Below, in pieces: positions 12,014 through 22,917 of a stretch of DNA of 64,000 nt. Location: assembly GCA_018894105.1 (NCBI GenBank), contig CM032125.1:33155032-33219031 (forward strand), in the 5' to 3' direction. Origin of the DNA: Jacaranda mimosifolia. Lineage: Eukaryota > Streptophyta > Magnoliopsida > Lamiales > Bignoniaceae. The notes beneath the pieces were generated by a model that saw nothing but the letters and a program-made list of their open reading frames with translations, had not been told where the DNA came from and ran no database searches. Each line of letters starts with the position of its first letter. Position 1 is the stretch's first letter. The translations under genes and the position numbers were made by a program.

Positions 12014-12830
12014 AAATTGTCACTTAGCTCAGTTTTTCAACTTTTTCAATATATTCCAACAACAAAAGAACAAATTATAATATTTATAATTAAATTGAGT
12101 ACAATACACTCGATTCAACTAAAACTGTTAGATTGAGAAAAGTTTATAAACTACTTATCTATTTGGACTTAACTCAAAGGCGTATAGTAAATACCCAATC
12201 AAATAAATCAGTCACTACAAGTAATTTACAATATTAAATAGTTGAAATTTTATAAAATTTAGTGCAAAATTACTTGAGTAGTTGTTAGAAAAAGCAATTC
12301 TCTTTTGAAGAAATAATTAAAAAGCATGAGAAATTTAGTCGAGAAACTCCAGAGCGGTGGGATATAATTGTCACTTGGGTTATTTTTTCGGCCTTTTCAA
12401 TCTATTAGACCATAGATAATTACATTATTATTTTCAAATATATTTTTGATTGGACTAAATGCAATTTCCTTAGTTCAATCAAGATTATTTTATTGACGAA
12501 ATGTTTAAAAACTGCCCAACTTTCCTCAAGTCAACATATACATGATATCAAATAAAATGCACTCAATTCATTGTTGTATTAAGGAGAGGCTTAGAGTCCA
12601 TCAGCCTCCCCTCAACTCAACGCGTACATTAAACCAAATACAATACAATCATCCTCTCGTAGACCCAACCGTACAAACCAGTTACCGCATGTAGTTAGAA
12701 GATTGAATATTTGAAATTTATAAAATTCAGTAAAAGATTACTTGTGTTGCCAGGAAAAGCATTCTCTTTTGAATAACCCATTGTAAGTTTTGAGGAATTT
12801 CAGCGACAAACTTTTAACACGATGGCACGC
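12014..12830. repeat. Diverged tandem duplication of intergenic DNA
   Basis: Unit 1 (about 12014-12362) and unit 2 (about 12366-12830) share ordered blocks: AATTGTCACTT, CTTTTTCAAT, AAATTTTATAAA(A)TT(T/C)AGT, ATTACTTG, AAAAGCA-TTCTCTTTTGAA and GAGAAATTTAG/GAGGAATTTCAGCGA. Unit 2 is longer in the middle. Neither unit has a sustained ORF. Confidence 0.6.
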
Positions 12831-12922
12831 CAACAGGGACACGACCGAGCTGCTCTCAATAAAATATTTTAATAGGGGGCCTTCTCCGCAAATTTGAAGG
12901 AGAAGGCAGGAAGAGCTAAAAG

Positions 12923-13245
12923 ATGCTGTTCTTTACAAGACCTGCAGCATTGCTCTGGCGGTTTTGTCCACCTGAATCTGTCTTTTACGAGCTTACTAAT
13001 CACCAGCCACTGCTTTACTTTGAAACATCACCTTTACTACAGATCTTATGGTGAAAAGGATACTTAGAAACAAAAGCTTACAGAGAAACCACCATATCCT
13101 TGCTACAGTCGTTCCTCATCGTCCGCAGCCCACAAGCTTATTGGAAGAAAGGCGTAACTTGGACATTAACTTGCCCTCATCAGATGTAAATCAGATTATG
13201 CATCACTCGTACAAGTTGAGATACGCAAATGGAACTATAATTTAA
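12923..13245 (+). other. Two overlapping short ORFs of unknown function
   Basis: ORF A (12923-13054, 43 codons plus stop) begins MLFFTRPAALLWRF. ORF B (13048-13245, 65 codons plus stop) begins MVKRILRNKSLQ in another frame, its ATG overlapping ORF A's stop in ATGGTGA. A 9-bp perfect hairpin (GCCTTCTCC / GGAGAAGGC, 12879-12907) lies 15 bases upstream. Base composition is more balanced than the surroundings, so this may be transcribed. It could be a single gene broken by one frameshift, a small peptide gene, or chance. I recognise neither product. Confidence 0.25.
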
Positions 13246-13400
13246 TGATAATCCAGAAAAAAATCTTGTGGCCATAAATTAATCCAGAAGACAATACAGG
13301 AAGCTAAATGAAAATTTGTTATAATTAACTTCCATAAAATTCAGATCCAAAATTTTTCACTCTAAAAACAGGAGATCGAAAATAGACAGAGTCGCAATCT

Positions 13401-14415
13401 TTATTTCTTCTTCTCACCACCTCCAGCAGCCCTGCATAAATCCCAAAAACCAGTAGGTGATACAAAAAGAAGGAAGCACCATATCTCAACTAAATAGAAG
13501 GGTTCAAAATTAAGAATGAAATTAGAATAAAAAACATGAAAATTTTCCAGTGTTGTCAAGATATCAAGGTAAAAACGATTTCAATTATGTTACTCACCTC
13601 ATCTTCCGGAGTGCACTAGCCATCTCCTCTCTCTTCTTTTTTGCCCTCTTGTGAGTGCCCAATTTTCTCTTGGCTACCTTCAAAGCACGCTTGTCCTTTC
13701 CAACTTTAAGAAGTTCAGTGATTCTCTTCTCATAAGGTGCAAACCCAGCAACTTCTCTAATAAGGCTCCTTGCAAAATGCACTCTCTTGCTTGTTTTCTG
13801 CAAGTCGGTAGATTAAGAGGGGAAAAAATGAAAAAGAAGCACAGTCGATAACTCACATATCAAGTACCTAATAAAAGAAATCTTAGGCATTCTCAACTTT
13901 TCTTGGACTGGATAAGACTAACAATCATTAGCACTTAAGGAAAACTCCAGAACAACAACTATTTAAAAAATCTGAATTAGAATCGGCTCACAGAGTGTTC
14001 GTATCCATATATTGCGCTCATACAATGGAATTTTAATAAATATTTCATTTGAATGGAAATATTCATTATTCCAACTTAAGGCTCCACTTTCATGATACCA
14101 AATACCATTCAAGTATTCTTGTGAACGGTAGTCATACTAGCACATCAACCTAAGATACAAATAAACTGAGAGCCCATGATTCAAGTGACCAAAAAATTGC
14201 CTAAATAAGCAATTTTTCAAGGTTGGCATCATCTTCTATGAAAAGCAATAACAGGTAATACAATAAAAAATGTATTACTCCATCAAATTGAAATACCAAA
14301 AAGATTAACTTACTCCTTTTCTATCTGAAGGGCGTGGTGCTAATTCCTTTGGGGTAACAACATGCCCTCTTTTCAACCCCACAAATAACCCGCTGTTTGG
14401 CTGCTTTGGAGCCAT
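13401..14415 (-). CDS. RPL36: Large-subunit ribosomal protein eL36
   Basis: Component of the cytosolic 60S ribosomal subunit. Exons on the minus strand: 14314-14415 (34 codons), 13598-13797 and 13401-13431, joined in phase to 110 aa, the normal eL36 size. The protein starts [20 protein letters not shown], carries the conserved core [20 protein letters not shown] and [15 protein letters not shown], and ends in GGGEKKK. It is strongly basic with no membrane segment. Introns are GT-AG (GTAAGT and GTGAGT donors). Both neighbours are unrelated single genes. Confidence 0.96.
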
Positions 14416-14627
14416 TACCTATACCCAAAGAAACAAAATGCAGTTCATTTCCCAGCAATATTTCATAATACCATCATAAATAAGCAAAATAGCAAACACT
14501 TTCGCCCTACACGCTTCACTACTACAGCATAATTCTAGCAGAAATGGTTCAGCAAAACAGAACCCAACAAAAATCTGGCAAATAGCTCAGGAATACATAA
14601 CCACAAAAAAAAAAAAAAGAGGTAAAT

Positions 14628-14652
14628 ACACACACACACACACACACACACA
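14628..14652. repeat. (CA)n microsatellite
   Basis: About twelve CA units preceded by a poly-A run, in the predicted eL36 leader intron. Confidence 0.9.
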
Positions 14653-14765
14653 TAAAGGTCGCTTCTTGTCAATATAAATTAAAAAATTTCATGAAAGAAG
14701 CACTGTTTCGTATAATTGTATTTAAACATACCATACGATCATTAAAATGTAAAAATGGGGGCCTA

Positions 14766-15073
14766 CCTCTCCTTCGATCTGTTTACAGTCTGCTGATGAA
14801 ATCTGAGGCGGGGGGAGGGGGAAACAAATTAGGGTTTTGGTTGAGCAATAAAATATAAATAGTATTTTTATATGAAGCTGGAGGAGAGGACGAAGAGAAT
14901 TAAAGGAGGGTAAAACTGGGAACTCTTGTCTACTTTGTTCCCCTGAACCTCCATTTCCCTTATTATCATTATTTTGTAATTTATTTATACTGTGGCCCAA
15001 TTAAGCTTGAAAGCTTGACAATTCAGGCCTTTCAATGGCCCAAATAAGTGGATCGGATCTGCCCAATGGCCCA
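14766..15073 (-). promoter_or_regulatory. eL36 promoter and leader: telo-box, site II (TGGGCY) motifs, TATA-like box
   Basis: On the minus strand, three TGGGCC site II motifs (plus-strand GGCCCA at 14994, 15037 and 15068) precede TATA-like sequence near 14850-14870, then an AAACCCTAA telo-box at 14829-14837. A leader follows, ending in GAGAG at a GT donor near 14766, so a leader intron is likely before the ATG at 14415. Site II plus telo-box is the known signature of plant ribosomal-protein promoters (TCP and telo-box-binding factors) and links expression to growth. Confidence 0.7.
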
Positions 15074-15314
15074 TATTACAGCTTTTTTAATAAATCCATC
15101 CAGTCGACACAAATTGGCAACGTATTCATTTTTTTTTCAATGAATATTTTATTTAAATACGTTCAAGAAAAGTTCAAAACCAAATGTAGTTGGACCTAAC
15201 ACAAGAAAAATATTTTTTATTGCATAAATAATTGTAACAATTCCACTTGAGCATTAATTAGGTACAAATATATCGTCTAGTTTAAATTATTTGAGAGGCA
15301 ATTTTCAATTTTGA

Positions 15315-15660
15315 CACTGGGGCTCCGTTTAGTGGTTATAATCAGGTTAGATATAATATTTACCTAATAATTTTCAGACATATCTTATAAATATTTGTGC
15401 GTTTGCAACTAAACATATCTATAAATGTAATTTTCATAGCACCAAAGTGTAGAAGATGACAATAGTGATAAATGCTCTACTGAAACTCGGACTTAATGTT
15501 GGCACAAATGGATAACATAATGTGGAGATAGATTTATGTGATTATATTTCATCCTGTTATTTGACATGGATATTTTAGTAAAACATAACAGAACAATGAG
15601 GATATTTTAGTAAATTTAATCTAATCCCATATTATCAATATTGGCCAACTAAACAATCAA
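15315..15660. mobile_element. Possible MITE
   Basis: The left end CGTTTAGTGGTTATAATC and the right end read in reverse complement, GTTTAGTTGGCCAATATT, share GTTTAGT-GG and a following GGxTTAGAT-TAAT block. This is compatible with degenerate inverted ends of a roughly 345-bp non-coding element. No target duplication identified. Confidence 0.3.
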
Positions 15661-18600
15661 AATTTGCTTTTATGTGGGATAGGACTAAGCCACTGCTTTG
15701 ATTAGCTCATCCATAACGGGCAAACTAACTGAAAGAGGAAGATTGAAAAAAATGAACATAGATAAGACTTCGACGACCCATAAAAAGAGATTATTTGCTT
15801 TCATTTTTTTTTTATTTTATTTTCCTGGATGAATACTACTCCAATTGAAATTGATCGAGACTCCAACTTGGTTAATAACCTGGCAATTGGGTACTTATGG
15901 ATAACCTAATGATGGGTATTAATGGATTGAATAAATTTATTAATTTTTTATTGGGCACAAGGTAAAGGACCCATTATCAATGAGAATGGGTAATGAGTAA
16001 CTCGTGAATACCCATAATTTTTTTTTTTTACTATATATTTAAAGGTAAACATGATGTTACTCAAATATTAACTAAATAAAACTAAAAAAAAAAACTACAA
16101 ATTTCGAATATTAAATTGAACAAATATCTAAAGCATAGTAATAATATTGTAGTTTAAAATATATATCTTAAGTATTCAAAATCTACTAAATTTAAAGTAT
16201 ATCACATTCAAAAAGTCAAATTTAAATTTCATTACATGTCAAAAAATTTTTGAATTAAAAATTTAAATATCAATCAAATATTACTGTTATTGCAGAAGAA
16301 GATGTTGCACTCATAAAAATATGCATAACAAGTTGTTTTATGATATAATTTAATTTAATTTGCTATAGATTTTTAATCTATGAAATGAAAAATTAATATT
16401 TATATTAAAAATATTTATATGTAAATATATATATATATATAAATATTTACTGGTTACCCACGGGTACCTGTGGGTTGGGCCAAAAGATAGCTGATAAATT
16501 GGTGCTGGTAAAATTACTCGCAAATTTTTAGGTAGAAAAAATAAGGCTCATTACCTATATTTTTTTGGGTACTTATGATATGAGTTAAATTTTGCTAGGC
16601 CTATTGGTTATGCTTGTTTAAGCCTCTATACAAACAAGTGCAGCGTATGATTTCTCCAATATTGAGTAATTTAGTTCTTTTAACTCAAATGAAGAAAGAG
16701 AATCGAAAGAAGTCCTAGAAAAAAGAAAATAATTTGTTCTTCAGTTCGACAATAAAATGACGAAGGACAAAAAAAAAAAAATAATAATAATAATTGAAAA
16801 AGTGTTGAATGTAATTGAGTTTCAACTTTTTTATGGTCGAGTGCCCTTATCTACTCAACTATGTCGATCCCTTTGTTTTCTTTATCTTTATAGGAACCAT
16901 TAGCAGCAAGATAATTATGATTTCAGAATTTGCAACAGAGCACAATATTGCATAGTATTGATATGAATTATTAAAAGTCATCTATTCCTATTACTTAAAT
17001 AAAACTAGGGGTTTGGATACATTTTATTTATGTGCTGTAATTTTCATAATACAATAACATTTTTTGTTTAATGAGTTTAATATATTTATTTAAAATATTA
17101 CATAAATAAAAATAAAAATTATGATTAAAAATGATAGTAATAGGTATAGAGTGCGTGAGTTTTGAATGACATAAATTACAGTCATGAGAATTAGAAGGAA
17201 AAATGAGAACATTTCAGAGCACATCACCTAAGAAATACATCAAAATAGTTGATACTTCAAAATTAGTATAAGTATAAATTATTAAATATTTCATATTTGT
17301 GTGGTTTAATTGATTGAATCTCATATCAATTTAACCTTTAGATTAATATGTGTAAATGTATCAAATTAAATTATAACAATAATACATTAATTTTCATTTT
17401 TCACATAGCAAATTTTTCTAAATACTTTATTCAATATTTTACACATTAATTTATCTATTCTCAATATTTCAGTCATGCAAGGGCCTCAGTATGATTTATA
17501 AGTTAATAAATTAATTTAATTTTCAAAAATAATAATGAAATAATTTTCCTTTTTTTTTCCCTGACTCTCTCTGTACTTTCTCCTCTCTGATGTTTTTATT
17601 ATAACAATAAATATTTTCATGAGAATGATCTTAGGTAGAATTGAATTGCAGGAAAATGCTTAAAAATAACACAATAATTCTAACAAAATAATCTCTTTAC
17701 TTATTTAATTTGACAATAATCTATAAATAATTATGTTCCAAAAGATGGATAAAATAATATTATTTAAAAAAAAACTGAGAGAGATTAAATATATTTTTAT
17801 TCTTTCTACATACTCACACACGCTTCTCGAATTTGTTCAAGTTCAAATCACGAATTTTACTCAACTAACTCGATTAATTGATATTGAGAGAAAGAATATT
17901 TAAGTAAATCTATAATTAAAAAACCAATTATACATATCAAATTTCAAATATAATTAAATTGACGGATAAAAATAAGTTACGTCTTTATTAGTTATGTACA
18001 TATCTAATTATGAAGTTGTTTTATGATAATGTATTTAAAGAACTTCAATATTGATTGTGCCAAACAATTATTTTGGACGCAAACTAGACGAGTTTGAGTA
18101 AGAAACACTAAATCAAAAATTAATTTCAAAGTTGAAACTGACTTTACGTGTTAAAAGAATGTTTAAATTATTTTAGTTTTTAACCATTTTTATTACTCTT
18201 TAATTATTTCTACCATTTCTATCACCATCATTATTAATTATTTTTACTAAAAATATACAATTTCAAATATTTCTTAAAAAATGCTAAAAATATATTTAAA
18301 AAAAAAATCATATCTAAAAAGTCATGAAGCTCTATAAAATTTTTCTAAACTGATTGTCGAGCCTAATTGCACGGCTCTGTGAATTTGGAGCGACAATATG
18401 GGGCCAAAGTAAGCTCGATTGCATGAATTTTAATCCTTAATGATACAAATTTGAGGTTGCGGATATTTAAAGTAGATTGAAGGCGATTTAAAAAAAAAAA
18501 GGAAAAAAATTCCTGAACTGAGCATCATTAATTTCTATTTTTCCATTTTTACTTTTTAACCTATTTATCTGCAATAAAATATTAAAAAATACCCCGCTGC

Positions 18601-18680
18601 ACAGTAATTATTTTCCATGTATTTTTTCTATTTTATTTATTAAGTCAATATCATTGGTTAGTTGAGTCGAGCAACAGTTG
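15661..18680. other. AT-rich intergenic DNA without a recognisable gene
   Basis: No sustained ORF and no protein-like similarity on either strand. A patch at 15860-16600 has several degenerate GGGTA/TACCC motifs (for example GGTTACCCACGGGTACC near 16450) and may be an old repeat. A TA run sits at about 16428-16441. Confidence 0.6.
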
Positions 18681-19447
18681 ACTAACAGGTAACTGCCCCA
18701 TCTCCCCATCCCCGCAATTTCTCTGAAATTTCTCCTGTCTAATCACTCTTTCGATTCAATTCTTCTCCAGCACAAAACTCAGCATGGATTAGAGAGCGTC
18801 CAAATTATTGCAAGGAAAATAGTTCCTTTTCATCTCTCCCTTTTTCGCTTGTTTTATGCCCCCAGACGAGCAACAAAAGCCGCCTGAGCCTGACTGAAAG
18901 TTCGAGAAACTCTCGCAACCCCGGGGTTTTGTCACGAGCTTTGATGCTTTGAATCTTCATTTCTTGGATCAGTTTTGGATTCTGGTACTTGGGTTCCTTA
19001 CTGCTTTTCAAATAGTTGAGGGCAGTTGGTGCCAGTTTTTTCTTTTGCTATCTTTGACATTTCTATGCTATTGATTTATGTTGGCTAAAGTGAAGTTCTT
19101 GGAGAGTGAAGCTTTGTTAACAATGTTATAATTTTTGTATTTATCTGTTTGGTTTTAGAGGCGTTGATTCTTTTTTATTCTATATTTCCATTGTTCAAGC
19201 GGCGAATTTGAACTATTGACTTCAAATTTGCCACTCTAGAAGAAAAATCCCATTTTCCAATTTCCAATTTCCTGTTCTAAGCTTACTTTTAGCTTCACAT
19301 AACTGATTTATGGCACAAACTCCACCCATTTGAATAAGTTTTGATATTTGTCTGTATCTTTACTGGGTACGATTGCATTTGGAATACTTTCAGTCAAAAC
19401 TGCACGCCTTCTGTCCCTATGTTACCATGTTTCGATATTAGGAGGAA

Positions 19448-22400
19448 ATGTCTATTTTATGTGGGCTGCCCCTTCTCGAGTGTGTTTATTGCCTAGCATG
19501 CGCCAGATGGGCGTGGAAGAGGTGTTTACACACTGCAGGCCATGACAGTGAGACATGGGGTCTTGCCACAGCCGAAGAATTCGAACCTGTTCCCAGGCTC
19601 TGTCGATACATATTAGCTGTTTATGAGGATGATCTTCGACAGCCGGTTTGGGAGCCTCCTCGAGGCTATGGAATTGATCCAGATTGCTTAATTTTGAAAA
19701 AGACTTATGAGGATACACAGGGAAGAGCACCCCCATACTTGTTATATCTTGATCATGATCATGCTGATATAATTCTTGCCATAAGGGGCCTTGATTTGGC
19801 AAAGGGAAGTGATTATAAAGTTTTGCTGGATAATAAGCTGGGGAAAAAGAAATTTGATGGAGGGTATGTCCACAATGGGCTGTTGAAAGCTGCTGAATGT
19901 GTTTTAAATGCAGAGTGTGACATTTTGAAGGAACAAGTTGAAAAATATCCAAATTATACATTGACTTTCACGGGACATTCCCTGGGGTCAGGTGTGGCAG
20001 CATTATTGACACTGGTGGTGGTGCAAAATCTCGATAGATTGGGGAATATTGATAGGAAGAGGATCAGGTGCTATGCTATTGCGCCTGCCAGGTGTATGTC
20101 ACTTAATTTGGCTGTGAGATATGCTGATGTTATCAACTCTATTGTTCTTCAGGCAAGTTGCCACATAGTTTCTGTTTGCTCTTTATTTGTTTCATTTCGA
20201 AGGACTTTGAACAATTCCATCAACTTAGTGCATGTAATATGAGAAATTATGGCTTACTTATAATTATATGTCACGATTACTTTGTTTTGGATCCTCAAAA
20301 GGCATAGATAATAGGAGAATGTTCTCATGTTGTCAAGCTGAATCTAAATTTAAGTTCGAAGTTGTATAGCTACTGAAGTTAGATAACTAGCAAGCTTCGT
20401 TAAACTCCTTGCCACATCAATTTCTCTTCCTGATCCAGTTTTACTTTTAGTCTTGTCCACCGCCATATGGATTGGCATTGGAAGAGTAAAACTCAATGTA
20501 GAATTACCTGATGAATTCTATTTGCATATCCATATGAAATGAAATGTCATCGAATCTCAAAGACAAAGATCACTACAACTTTGAGTCTGTTTAAGGCCCG
20601 CTCTTATCCGAATGTTTCCAATGTCTTGTATCCGACTTTTCCTTGTGGTTCTAAACTTAATGTGAAGATGAAAGAAAGGATGCGACAATGGTCTCTTTCC
20701 TTTTTATTTTCTTTTTTCGCATGTTTTCATCCAGCGGTTATAATTTTCATTTACTCTTTGAAGGCTTCGAGCATCTTATTATCTGAGTTCCTATATTGTT
20801 TTTAGTTGGAAACTGGAACCTATAAAAGCATATTCCTTTCCGCCTTGCTCAACCTATCTGTTTTCATATATGTCACAGCGTGAAATATGAGGTGTTAGGT
20901 GGATTAGAAATATAAAGTTCTAGGAAGGAACATCAAGCTTTACTTTCAGTGATATGTAAGCTAGCAAATTGAACCTGTTCTTGGTATCATGGGAATTCAA
21001 TTTGACATGCAGTTCAGAAACCAGACCATAATGATAATGTTTCATGTGGTTTTTTGTTATCACCGAATGTTAAGCAACAGATTTTACAAATCACAGATAG
21101 GTAGAGAGAAATATATTTTCTATATTACTTTTCTCTTCTCATCACAAATGGATGCAATGTTGCACATCCTTGCTTCACCATGTACACGCATATTGAAACA
21201 TGTTATATAGATCCATATTTTTCAAATTTAAAAGGACATGCTCGTTTCTGAAACAGGATGATTTTTTGCCTCGAACAGCCACCCCATTGGAAGACATATT
21301 TAAGTCTCTTTTCTGGTAAGAGAACTTGTTGACTTAATTTTCACTATAAACCTATTTCATTGCAATCTAAAGAACTTATATTATGTGACAGTCTCCCATG
21401 CTTATTATGCCTAAGGTGCATGAGAGATACATGCATACCAGAGGAGAAAATGCTGAAAGATCCGAGAAGGTTATATGCACCTGGTCGCCTTTATCACATT
21501 GTTGAGCGAAAACCTTTCAGGTAAATGAAGAATATTTATTGCCCTTAGACACGGTTTTAAAAATATTTCCTTTACTGATCAATCTTTTAAATTGAATTAC
21601 CGGGAGCAAGTTTATGGTGACCCTGAAATCAACAGTATTATATATGGAATATCTTGTGATCACTTTCCCAAGGATGTTCTGTGTGATTTTGCATCCTTCA
21701 TCCTACTGCTACAGTAGGACATTCTGATGTGCAACCCTAGCCTCAGAAGCAAGGTTCTATCAGTTTAATTCACATAACTCAAAAATCAGATACTTGAAAC
21801 CTGAAATTAGATGAGAAGTTTGAGGCTGTTAGTACATTGATGATTGACCATGTCATAATTGCCAAATCCCCTATTTGGATGTAGATGTGGAAGATTTCCT
21901 CCAGATGTGAGGACAGCTGTGCCGGTGGATGGAAGATTTGAGCATATAGTGCTCTCTTGCAATGCCACCTCTGATCATGCCATTATTTGGATAGAGAGAG
22001 AAGCTGAAAGGGCTCTGGAAGTAAGTTCATTTTCCTTCACTAAAGTGGTTGTGGGCAGTCTGTCAAGCAATTTTGCTATCCAAAACTTGTTAATTTATTC
22101 TAAATCTTCAGCATTATGCTTATATAATTTGGCTTTGGCATTTAGTTTCTATGTTATAAAGCTTGGTGAACAACTTGTCGAGGATGGATTCTTAATACAA
22201 GATCAAGATTTTGTGCTGTTTTGTAGCACATCTAGTGCTTCATTTCTTCTGAACTAATAGCAGAGTGCCATTGATAAGGTTCTTAGGAATAAGGTTGAAT
22301 TTGCATTCTGGTCTACCCTACGTTAAAGGATTTCAATTTGACTAAGCAAGACACAACGTAATGGCCCCAGCTCTCCACTGCAAGTTCTTTATGAATGCCT

Positions 22401-22664
22401 TGCCTTGCATTTTCTTTTTAACCTATTATGTATGAAATGCAGCTGATGCGAGAGAAAGACCACACAATGGAGATTCCAGCAAAACAGAGGATGGAGCGAC
22501 AGAAGACGTTAGCAAAAGAGCACAGCAAGGAACACGAGGCTGCTTTACGTAGGGCTGTTTCTTTGGAAGTTCCCCATGCCTTTTCACCTTCGCAGTATGG
22601 AACCTTTGATGAAAAAGGTGATGATGATTCCCAGCAACCAATAGGAGATTTCTCCGCTGGATAA
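19448..22664 (+). CDS. Class 3 lipase with mono-/diacylglycerol lipase N-terminal domain (DAG lipase-like)
   Basis: Alpha/beta-hydrolase predicted to hydrolyse acylglycerols. Exons: 19448-20152, 21257-21315, 21392-21520, 21885-22020 and 22443-22664, in phase, giving 416 aa. Residues 1-30 are Cys-rich and hydrophobic (MSILCGLPLLECVYCLACAR), as in plant homologues, and fit membrane association. The nucleophile elbow is GHSLG (Ser178) after YTLTFT. DDFLPR at the start of exon 2 probably carries the catalytic Asp, and SDHAIIWIER in exon 4 is a candidate for the His. The C-terminus is charged (KQRMERQKTLAKEHSKEHEA). Intron 1 starts with GC instead of GT (CAG then GCAAGT). A non-coding leader is likely at about 18.7-19.4 kb. 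Biochemical activity is inferred from family only. Confidence 0.93.
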
Positions 22665-22834
22665 TCAACGAAAAGCAAGGGTAGAGAAAGCTGGGATGAG
22701 CTAATGAGCGCCTTTCTGAGAGGGACGAGTCTGGCCTTATGATGCTGAAAAAACCCCTTGTTGCAGATTGAAGCTGGAAATGCTTCACATGCAAGCATAG
22801 CATCATTCTTTGATTCAAATTTGCTGTATTCTTT

Positions 22835-22917
22835 GCGAGGGAGTGTAACTTTTTTTCTTTTTTTCTTTTTTTTTTTTTTGTATCAGTGAGGACTATATAT
22901 ATATATATATATATATG
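22835..22917. repeat. Poly-T tract and (TA)n microsatellite
   Basis: T-rich tract followed by about eleven TA units, just after the lipase 3' untranslated region. Confidence 0.85.

Noticed and set aside
14722..15000. 92-codon minus-strand ORF
   Set aside because: Coincides with the eL36 promoter and leader; the telo-box and TATA-like DNA explain the sequence.
19452..19961. 169-codon ORF on the minus strand
   Set aside because: It lies wholly antisense to lipase exon 1, whose sense frame carries GHSLG and full family similarity; the antisense frame is a shadow.
22418..22818. Two overlapping 126-130-codon minus-strand ORFs
   Set aside because: Antisense shadows of the last lipase exon and its 3' untranslated region.
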